Shown: piece by piece, positions 32,688-39,995 of the stretch
Layout: the number at the start of each line of letters is the position of its first letter
Numbering within the stretch: position 1 is the stretch's first letter
Made by a program: the position numbers and the translations under genes
Notes under the pieces: model-generated
Database searches by the model: none
Told to the model about the DNA's origin: nothing
What the model saw: the letters and a program-made list of their open reading frames with translations, nothing else
Assembly: GCA_900538575.1 (NCBI GenBank)
Contig: UPZA01000003.1
Location: forward strand, 191,354-255,353
Direction: 5' to 3'
Length of the DNA: 64,000 bases
DNA from: an uncultured Ruminococcus sp.
Lineage (GTDB): Bacteria; Bacillota; Clostridia; Oscillospirales; Ruminococcaceae

Positions 32688-33572
32688 TTAATCTACCTCG
32701 TAATAAATAAATCTGTTTACTATCGCAACAATTATTCCAAGCGCTACTATAACAATTCCGAAATAAGCCCACGCCATTGCTGCCGAAATTCCGTACTGCC
32801 AGTCCTTCTGCATTGTAAGAACTCTGTCCATTACAAGATTGCTCGGATCGGTAAAGGAATCTATAATAGTGAAAATCAAATTTGCAAGTATCATCGGACT
32901 TACATAGGGGAAAGTGATCTTCCAGAAATATTCCCAAGCCGTAGCGCCCTCCATCTGTGCGGCCTCCTTTGCAGAAACCGGAATATTCTGCAAAGCCGCA
33001 AGAAATATCAGTATCTGTATTCCGGCATTCCAGACGAGACCAAATATATCGGTGGTTACAGTCTGTATAGTCTGGGTAAGCTGATCGCTTATCCCGTAAA
33101 TTCCTAAGAATTCCAGAAGCTCGCCGACAAGGTCGGTTTCAAACATTGTCGAAAACTGGGTTGCGCCGCTGTTTCCGCTTGTAGCCATATTTCCCGTTAT
33201 AATATTATAAACCGGACCGGTTGCGATAATTACCGGCAGGAAGAACACTGCCCTTGCAAAGCCCCTGCCTTTAAATTTCTGATTGAGCATAACGGCTACA
33301 AAAAGAGCAAATATAAGAATAAGCGGAGTTTTCATAGCGGTTGTCTTTAAAACAGAAACCAGTCTCTCGGCATATACCTCGTCTCCGAGAAAAGCCTGCT
33401 TGTAATTATCCAGTCCGACAAAGCCGCCGAAAACGTTTCTCTCAATATCCCGGAAGGAATAGGTGAACGATTTTATAAGGGGGACTATAAAGAAAAGCAC
33501 TGTTCCCACAAGCCAGAGCGCTATAAAGCCGTAGCCGTAAAGACTTTTTCTCTTCTCATACGCTATCTTCAT
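32688..33572 (-). CDS. Carbohydrate ABC transporter permease, MalF type (pair 2)
   Basis: The 294-residue membrane protein has six predicted helices and the MalF EAA loop KEAAQMEGATAWEYFWKITFP near residue 215. The N-terminal part (GLDNYKQAFLGDEVY) is the usual periplasmic-side segment of CUT1 permeases. Its start codon overlaps the stop of the DUF5696 gene (TGATG), so translation is coupled and the DUF5696 protein and this permease pair are made together. The MalG partner follows directly. Confidence 0.93.
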   Translation of the reverse strand: MKIAYEKRKSLYGYGFIALWLVGTVLFFIVPLIKSFTYSFRDIERNVFGGFVGLDNYKQAFLGDEVYAERLVSVLKTTAMKTPLILIFALFVAVMLNQKFKGRGFARAVFFLPVIIATGPVYNIITGNMATSGNSGATQFSTMFETDLVGELLEFLGIYGISDQLTQTIQTVTTDIFGLVWNAGIQILIFLAALQNIPVSAKEAAQMEGATAWEYFWKITFPYVSPMILANLIFTIIDSFTDPSNLVMDRVLTMQKDWQYGISAAMAWAYFGIVIVALGIIVAIVNRFIYYEVD

Positions 33573-35926
33573 CAGTTATTCAGCGCTCCTTCCCCTAAAA
33601 AATCATCAAGCATGTAAACCGTTCCGTTTACATTTATTTCTCCTGTAGAGATATTTATTTTTGTTACAGTTCCGTTTTCATAGGAGGTTGTAATAACGTC
33701 TCCGTTTGTTTCATAACCGGTTATTCTTTCGGAGGCCGTTCCGCCGAGTACCTTGCCGCTAAGCTCGTAGCCCCTTGCCGCGGCTTCTGTCCAGTACTTA
33801 TAATTTGCATAGAAATAAATATCGTATACGGTATCCTTCAGCTCGTTGGTTTCCTTGTAAAGCATATCGTAATTGAAATTCGAGCCTGTTGCCAGCGCCT
33901 TCAGCATCAGCGTCTTATAATCGGCGCTTCCGTTGACAGCTTCTGTTGAATAAGGCTTAAGACCGTGCATTGCGACCTGATAAAAAGGTACGTCCTCATC
34001 AAAAATATCAAATTCGCTTGAGGACATAGGAACATTCGTAATATGATCCACACTTGAGAACGAATAAGCGTTGGCTGTATCCGCCAATATCGAACCTACG
34101 CCGTTTTTCACTTTCTCATAATTTCCCTCAAGAATAGCCATTGTGTCGTCTCTGGAAAGAGTATTTTTGCCGTAATCTCCGTATAGAGCGGACGTCATAT
34201 CTCCCAATGAAACTCCGGTAAGACCTTTTTCGGAATAATTTTCAGTCAGATCCGAATAAATATCGTCAAAAGCCGACGGAGATAGAAGAGAAACAGGATC
34301 GTAGAATGTGCTCTGTACTCCGTAAGCCCTATCGTAGGTCAGCAGTCTTGAATAAGAACCGGAAACTCTCGTAGTTGTTTTAGTAAATGTGAAATAGCCC
34401 TGACCGCTTATGAATCCTTTATTATTTACGGCAGGATACAGGGAGATATTATTTCCTTTAAGATAATCGGTAAATTCCTCAAACGCACTTTTACCGCCCA
34501 GTACCCCCGCCGGCTTCGCCTTATAATCCACCTTGCCCGCAATTCCCGCGTTAGTCCAGTTGTCATAAGTCAGGACCATATTATCGGCGCCGCAATTTTT
34601 CAGTTCTTCAACTATTTCCTTCGCCTGTTCAAACCCGGTAATCTCAGTTTTCATCGTAATCGGAAAGCCCAGTATTGATTTCTGCTTCTCAACACCGCCG
34701 TAAAGATTTATATAAAGCGAAGGATCGGTTAAACCTGAGCCTGTCACGCCCTCATCCTTTTCAAGATAATCCCTGTATTTAAGGGCAATGTCCGTAAACG
34801 TAACATCGTTTCCGGAAACAGGATAATATCTCAGCTCAATATTATCGGTTTTTATTTTACCCTGTTCGAAAACAGTAAACGCGCTTGCCTCTCCGTTCAT
34901 TATATAGGTTTCCGATCCTCTGAGCATGAACGTAAACCCGCACACGTTATAGCTGCTTTTTGACTGTCCGCTTACGCTCGCCTCAAGCGTCGCATTTGCG
35001 TCTCCGGAATGTATCGCAACAAGCGCGCCGTTCTTTCCGCCCTTTAATATGCCGTAAACAGGCATATAAACCTTTTGCGTCACGGCCGGCTTTGTTTCAG
35101 GAACGGCTGATATATCTGATCCGTAAACCTTTGACATATAGCTTTTTGCGGAAGTCTTTCCATTATTGAAATTAATAAGCGCGCCGCTTCCGTCCGGTAT
35201 AACGAAGCTGCCCTCCTCGTCGTCGAGAGCCGCGCCAAAGCTGTTGAATACGGAAATTGAGGTCAGCAGACTTCCCGTAGCCGAGGAAATGTCCTCCTCT
35301 TCAATGTTTTCGACGTCTACCCTGACATTGAGATAATCCTCGCATAGCGTATATTCAATTGGAATTTTCGCTCCGCAGTCCTTGAAATTATAAACGACCT
35401 TAACTCCGTTATCTATATTCGAGATCTTTACCGTCGCCTTGTTTGCCGATCTTAAAGTCTTGCTGGTTCTGTCCTTTGGAACGCCGTAAGTAACCACGAC
35501 AGCCGAAGCGAGCTGCCGCCTAAGCGAATTTGTCGCTCCCGGATCGCCGTATGCGTTAATCGGCGCAGACCACCATATATAGCCCGTAGATTTATTTTTA
35601 ATCGCAAACAGATTTCCTTTTTCCTTGGGATTAACGCCCTTTTCCTGCGCTTCGTCCGAAACGTCGGTGCAGGCGTATAGCTGATAGCCGTCGTTTTCGC
35701 CCACAAGCTCCATTGTGGACAAAGCTTCTTCTTCGGTACGCTCGACGAAATCCTCGTCCACCTCGTCAGGAACGGCTTCTTCCTCGTCCCCGCCGGCCGT
35801 TTCAGCGTCGCCGGCAGCAGCGTCTCCGCCGGCAGCGTCCTCCTCATCGGCGTAAACTGAAGTTACAGGCGCCATCAAGGCAAGAACCATCGCACCGATT
35901 AAAAGCTTTTTGAATTTATTATTCAT
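33572..35926 (-). CDS. Secreted DUF5696 protein, predicted sandwich-plus-barrel glycosidase-like
   Basis: The 784-residue protein has a signal peptide (about 1-27) and an acidic Ala/Gly/Glu stretch (about 29-60). A large beta-rich region follows (about 65-395; e.g. YTLCEDYLNVRVDVENIEEE), which reads like a galactose-mutarotase supersandwich. Residues about 410-730 alternate strands and helices in a TIM-barrel manner (NMVLTYDNW, ISLYPAVNNKGF, GVSLGDMTSALYGDYGK, ILADTANAYSF). This order is that of GH31/36/97/101 relatives. DUF5696 proteins accompany sugar ABC transporters in Firmicutes, and no activity has been established that I know of. GDM and LADTAN are candidate catalytic Asp sites; that is inference. 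ATG 35926 is chosen with GGTG eight bases before it. Confidence 0.75.
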   Translation of the reverse strand: MNNKFKKLLIGAMVLALMAPVTSVYADEEDAAGGDAAAGDAETAGGDEEEAVPDEVDEDFVERTEEEALSTMELVGENDGYQLYACTDVSDEAQEKGVNPKEKGNLFAIKNKSTGYIWWSAPINAYGDPGATNSLRRQLASAVVVTYGVPKDRTSKTLRSANKATVKISNIDNGVKVVYNFKDCGAKIPIEYTLCEDYLNVRVDVENIEEEDISSATGSLLTSISVFNSFGAALDDEEGSFVIPDGSGALINFNNGKTSAKSYMSKVYGSDISAVPETKPAVTQKVYMPVYGILKGGKNGALVAIHSGDANATLEASVSGQSKSSYNVCGFTFMLRGSETYIMNGEASAFTVFEQGKIKTDNIELRYYPVSGNDVTFTDIALKYRDYLEKDEGVTGSGLTDPSLYINLYGGVEKQKSILGFPITMKTEITGFEQAKEIVEELKNCGADNMVLTYDNWTNAGIAGKVDYKAKPAGVLGGKSAFEEFTDYLKGNNISLYPAVNNKGFISGQGYFTFTKTTTRVSGSYSRLLTYDRAYGVQSTFYDPVSLLSPSAFDDIYSDLTENYSEKGLTGVSLGDMTSALYGDYGKNTLSRDDTMAILEGNYEKVKNGVGSILADTANAYSFSSVDHITNVPMSSSEFDIFDEDVPFYQVAMHGLKPYSTEAVNGSADYKTLMLKALATGSNFNYDMLYKETNELKDTVYDIYFYANYKYWTEAAARGYELSGKVLGGTASERITGYETNGDVITTSYENGTVTKINISTGEINVNGTVYMLDDFLGEGALNN

Positions 35927-35955
35927 CAATATTTCACCGCCTTTATCACGTTAGC

Positions 35956-36585
35956 TTAAACCTTGATCCTGTAAGCTATTTCTGTATAAATCGAATAACC
36001 GAACACATATACCTGCTGAAGCAGAGAAAGCAGAAGAACAAGCAGGAATAATATTATCAGCATAGCGGCAATGGTCAGTATTATAGCAAAGACCGTTTTC
36101 ATAAAAGAATACTGGTGAACCGCTTTTATCGCGGAAAATATCAGTATAACAGTCCAACCAGTACCGATTATCGAAACCGCCTGAATAAAAATATATTCGT
36201 CTCTCACAAGAACATGCGACAAAATTGTATTAATATAAATCTGCGCAATGTAAGGTATCATAGCGTAAGCGCTGTAAACGCATATATTTTTAAGACTTCC
36301 TTCACCGTCAAGGAGCGTACAAACCGCCCAGTTTGCAATAACCCATGTGCCGAATATTATAAAGCTCTGAGTTATATAAGGAATAATGTTGAACATCTTG
36401 TCATAGCTGACATAATATTGAAAGCCGTAAAGACGGTTATAGGCTATCTGCGCAAAAAACAGCAGCACTATAATAAGGAAAGCGTATTTAAGCGAACCCG
36501 CCTTTTTCCAGCGGAGATCCTCAAATCCCTCAAACGGATGAAAAACAGCATGCTTTACAAACTGCTTCTGCGTAAGATCCAGCAT
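35956..36585 (-). CDS. Yip1-family polytopic membrane protein
   Basis: The 209-residue protein has a short cytoplasmic head containing HPFEGFEDLRWKKAGS, typical of bacterial YIP1-domain proteins, and five hydrophobic segments. The start codon overlaps the stop of the propeller gene (TAATG), so the two are translationally coupled. Bacterial Yip1 proteins have no defined biochemical role. In this operon type they recur beside the propeller and DUF5696 genes, which suggests a structural or assembly part in the uptake complex. That suggestion rests on context only. Confidence 0.82.
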   Translation of the reverse strand: MLDLTQKQFVKHAVFHPFEGFEDLRWKKAGSLKYAFLIIVLLFFAQIAYNRLYGFQYYVSYDKMFNIIPYITQSFIIFGTWVIANWAVCTLLDGEGSLKNICVYSAYAMIPYIAQIYINTILSHVLVRDEYIFIQAVSIIGTGWTVILIFSAIKAVHQYSFMKTVFAIILTIAAMLIILFLLVLLLSLLQQVYVFGYSIYTEIAYRIKV

Positions 36586-38081
36586 TATTCTTCACTCTCC
36601 TTCTTAGCCCTTTCGGCCTTTTTCTTTTTTCGAACCTTTACCAATACTACCGATCCGATTATAACGACAGCGGCTCCTCCGATTATCCAAGCGAAATATT
36701 CCTTCAAGAAGTCCGAACGCCAGCCCTCGAAAGCCTTGTTGTAAATGCCTGCTGCGTCCGCCATTTTTGCGTATTTCATAGCGGATTTATATTCGCCCTT
36801 ATTAAGCATCGCGCTTGCTATTCCTATATAAGCTCTTCGGTAATTTCCGTCTCTTTTCAATATCTCGTTCCACGGATCGAGAGCCTCTTCATAATAGCCT
36901 CCGTTATAAAGGCTTACCGCCTCATGAACTATTTCACCGAATTCCGTTTCAACAAAAATCGTAACCGTAGCTTTTGTCTGGTCCAAAACGTATATATTAT
37001 CGTCCATAGTTTCCAGCGCCGAGGGCCTTGTAAAGCCTCCGAGCTGATCCGCCTTTGTTCCTATTATAAACATCAGCCACAGCTCTTCGTCATACTGAAA
37101 AACTCTGCCTGTCGCAAGATCCAGGCAATTGATAGTTCCATCCTCGCTTATGTCTATATCCACAAGCTGAGTTTCGTCGACCTTGACGCTGGAGCTTATA
37201 GCCATAGACGGATAATCGCCGATATATATTTCATAATCTGCAAACAGATTATCTCCGCTGGGACTAAGCTTTTTCACTATATCGGTAGTCTGAGTCGTAG
37301 ACTCCGTAGACGTAAAGATAAAGCCCTCGGAATCTATGTCGAAATTAGAAAATCCGGCCGGAACGCTTCTCCTTCTCTTAGCCCTTGCCTCGTCCGACAA
37401 AATAGCATTCCAGAAATAATTAGCTAAAACCTCCGAAGTAGCTTCGACTCTGTTTGCGCCGTAATAGCCTATAAACGCTCCTTCGCTGTCGAACATAGCG
37501 GCTCCGCTTGTGACGTTATTCAGGACAACATATATATTTCCGGCTTTATCAGCCAGAACCTTCTGAGGAAGAAACGTAAGATCCTGATTGAAGATTTCAG
37601 ATTCCGGCTTTGTTATTTCCAGATTTATATTTCCGTCGGCGTCGCACCTTATTACTCTTGCATTATCATTATCCGCAATATAAAGCATACCGTCGGTATC
37701 TGAAACAAATATTCCCTTTGGGTTTTTAAGCGTTGTTTCCGTTCCGTCCGCGTACCTGAACGTGTCAAGAATTTTCAATACGCGCCTGAATTCAGAATCA
37801 ACTATCACTATACGGCTGTTGCCGGTATCGACAATATAAAAATTATTATCCGCGTCTTTAAAGAGATCGCTCGGATCCTTGAAATGACCTACGCCAAGAT
37901 CATCTCCGGAAACGGCTCTGTCCGCGATATATCCGGCTTGCGAAGGAATCGGCTCGCCCCACCTGTCGTAATTATAAACGTCGTAGGGTTCCTCGGCGCC
38001 GACCGACAATGCCGAAACATTTCCGATCATAAGCACACCCGCAAACGCAGCCGCAAGAAATTTTTTTAAGCCTTTGCTCAT
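36585..38081 (-). CDS. Extracytoplasmic NHL-type beta-propeller with TPR and C-terminal anchor
   Basis: The 498-residue protein has a signal peptide (about 1-29). NHL/SMP-30-like repeats follow (about 40-355; DLFKDADNNFYIVDTGNSR, GIFVSDTDGMLYIADNDNAR), with a final blade DDNIYVLDQTKATVTIF. A TPR pair comes next (about 378-440; AVSLYNGGYYEEALDPWNEIL, AMLNKGEYKSAMKYAKMAD), then one transmembrane helix (about 463-485) and a Lys/Glu-rich cytoplasmic tail. The bulk therefore faces outside. The ATG at 38081 is preferred over upstream in-frame starts because AAAGGA lies eleven bases before it and it gives a clean signal peptide. It overlaps the Yip1 gene. Probable role: protein-protein scaffold of the transport complex (inference). 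Confidence 0.82.
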   Translation of the reverse strand: MSKGLKKFLAAAFAGVLMIGNVSALSVGAEEPYDVYNYDRWGEPIPSQAGYIADRAVSGDDLGVGHFKDPSDLFKDADNNFYIVDTGNSRIVIVDSEFRRVLKILDTFRYADGTETTLKNPKGIFVSDTDGMLYIADNDNARVIRCDADGNINLEITKPESEIFNQDLTFLPQKVLADKAGNIYVVLNNVTSGAAMFDSEGAFIGYYGANRVEATSEVLANYFWNAILSDEARAKRRRSVPAGFSNFDIDSEGFIFTSTESTTQTTDIVKKLSPSGDNLFADYEIYIGDYPSMAISSSVKVDETQLVDIDISEDGTINCLDLATGRVFQYDEELWLMFIIGTKADQLGGFTRPSALETMDDNIYVLDQTKATVTIFVETEFGEIVHEAVSLYNGGYYEEALDPWNEILKRDGNYRRAYIGIASAMLNKGEYKSAMKYAKMADAAGIYNKAFEGWRSDFLKEYFAWIIGGAAVVIIGSVVLVKVRKKKKAERAKKESEE

Positions 38082-38112
38082 CTTAATTCTCATCCTTTCT
38101 GCATTTGCCGGT

Positions 38113-38985
38113 TTATTCCTTGATACCGGAGTGCGCCATTGTTTCAATTACGTTTTTCTGAGCCAGCATAAATATTACTATCGGCGGAACCAGCATGAAC
38201 ACCGCCGCCGCGGCCGCTACTCCCGCTCGTGCAAGACCCGCCATTGCGGCCTGCTGAACAACTGTAGGAAGAGTCTTAAGCGATTCATCGTAAACGAGCG
38301 TACCGCCCTGTATATTCCATGCCGCCTGAAACGCAAATATAATAAGCGTCATCAGCGCAGGCTTCTGATTAGGCATAACGATCTTCCAGCAGATAGTGAA
38401 CATATTCGCTCCGTCCACCTTTGCCGCCTCAATCATAGCGTCGGGCATAGTGCTCATAGACTGGCGCATAAGGAACAATCCCATAGGCGACGCAATCGAA
38501 GGAAGTATCAGCGCCCAGTATGTATCTATCATATTAAGCTTAGCCATGACGATATACTGCATAATATATATTACATTACTGGTATACAGAAGCGATATAA
38601 CAATAACGCTGTTTATAACCTTGCTGCCTGGAAAGCGGCATTTGGCCAGTACGAACGCCGCCATAGAAGCGACTATGCACTGTGCAAGGGTTACGGTTAC
38701 CGTTACAAATACGCTGTTGAATACATAGCGTGAAAACGGCACCCACATTTCACTCATAACGCTGAACATATCCCGGAAATTATCCAGCGTAGGACTTATC
38801 GCATAAAGCTTAGGCGGAAAAATAAACAGCTCCTGCACAGGCTTTATAGACATGACTATTGCAAGATAAATAGGCAGCGCCATGAATAATCCTAAAATCA
38901 GCAGAAAAATAAATATGCCGATAGTTCCGCCTATTCTTTTTCCGGCCTGCTTGCTTGACGCTTTCATACGTTTGGCATCAGTCAT
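38113..38985 (-). CDS. Carbohydrate ABC transporter permease, MalG type (pair 1)
   Basis: The 290-residue protein has six membrane helices and the EAA loop MIEAAKVDGANMFTICWKIV, the CUT1 MalG-type contact with the ATPase. An Ala-rich penultimate segment (AGLARAGVAAAAAVFML) is notable. It is only distantly similar to the second MalG-type permease at 31665-32675, so the two pairs are not a recent duplication. Its gene lies 11 nt after its MalF partner and 31 nt before the propeller gene. Confidence 0.93.
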   Translation of the reverse strand: MTDAKRMKASSKQAGKRIGGTIGIFIFLLILGLFMALPIYLAIVMSIKPVQELFIFPPKLYAISPTLDNFRDMFSVMSEMWVPFSRYVFNSVFVTVTVTLAQCIVASMAAFVLAKCRFPGSKVINSVIVISLLYTSNVIYIMQYIVMAKLNMIDTYWALILPSIASPMGLFLMRQSMSTMPDAMIEAAKVDGANMFTICWKIVMPNQKPALMTLIIFAFQAAWNIQGGTLVYDESLKTLPTVVQQAAMAGLARAGVAAAAAVFMLVPPIVIFMLAQKNVIETMAHSGIKE

Positions 38986-38996
38986 TTATTTCCCTC

Positions 38997-39929
38997 CTAA
39001 TCCATATATTTGCTGAGTACCTTGCTTATAAGCCTGTTACAAACGTACATGGCTACAAACAGTACCATACATATTGCCGACGCATAACCCATCTCATACC
39101 TGACCCAACCGTAATCGTAAGCATGGGTCATAATTGTATGAGCCTTGTAATCCGTACTCGGAAAACCTACGAGATTCTGAGCAACGGTTCCGGCAGTAAA
39201 CGAACCGACTATCTGCATAACGGCGGCAAACATGAGCTGAGGTCCCATAGACGGTATCGTGATATAAATAAGCTCCTGCCAGCGGTTTTTTATACCCTCT
39301 ATAGCGCCCGCCTCATACTGAGAACGGTCTATATTCTGAAAGCCCGCGCGAAGCGCAAGAAATCCCGCACCCAAGCTTATCCACATCTGGACGACGATCG
39401 TAACCCCCAGAATTGTATTAGCGTCTGTCAGCCACTGAACAGGCGATGAAATAATACCGAGATTGAGCAGTATCGAATTCATATAGCCGTAAGAGTCGCC
39501 GCTGAAAATTATCTGCCATATCGTATATATATTAGCCATTGACGGCGCATAGAAAACCAGTGTAAATATAGTTTTAAGTCTTGGGTGAAGCTCGTTTATA
39601 AGCCATGCCAGCACAAAGCAGAGAACATAGCTTATAGGTCCCGTAAAGAGAGCGAATACGAGCGTTACCCTTATAGAACTCATAAATATCTTATCAGATA
39701 GGAATAACGTATAAAAGTTTGAAAGTCCCACATATTTAGGAAGCTGAACCATGTTAAAATCCGTAAAGCCCATAGGGACAGACATAATAACCGGTACAAT
39801 TGTAAATATCAGGAAAAATATCATAAAAGGCAGCATCATAAGATAGCATTCCTTATTTTGCTTGACAGCAAGCCATGTCTGGCGTCTGCTTTCTTTTTTA
39901 TCCCTTTTACCGATAGCGGCTGAATCCAA
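38997..39929 (-). CDS. Carbohydrate ABC transporter permease, MalF type (pair 1)
   Basis: The 310-residue protein has a charged head (MDSAAIGKRDKKESRRQTW) and six membrane helices. The EAA loop is degenerate, QYEAGAIEGIKNRWQELIYI. It belongs to the CUT1 (LplB/UgpA-like) group. It follows the solute-binding protein gene after 66 nt and, with the MalG partner, forms the first of two channel pairs in the operon. Confidence 0.92.
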   Translation of the reverse strand: MDSAAIGKRDKKESRRQTWLAVKQNKECYLMMLPFMIFFLIFTIVPVIMSVPMGFTDFNMVQLPKYVGLSNFYTLFLSDKIFMSSIRVTLVFALFTGPISYVLCFVLAWLINELHPRLKTIFTLVFYAPSMANIYTIWQIIFSGDSYGYMNSILLNLGIISSPVQWLTDANTILGVTIVVQMWISLGAGFLALRAGFQNIDRSQYEAGAIEGIKNRWQELIYITIPSMGPQLMFAAVMQIVGSFTAGTVAQNLVGFPSTDYKAHTIMTHAYDYGWVRYEMGYASAICMVLFVAMYVCNRLISKVLSKYMD

Positions 39930-39995
39930 ATTGTAACCCTCCTTATTTTATAATTTCACAAACGGGGAGCAGGCGCATAATGCGCCCGGCTCACC

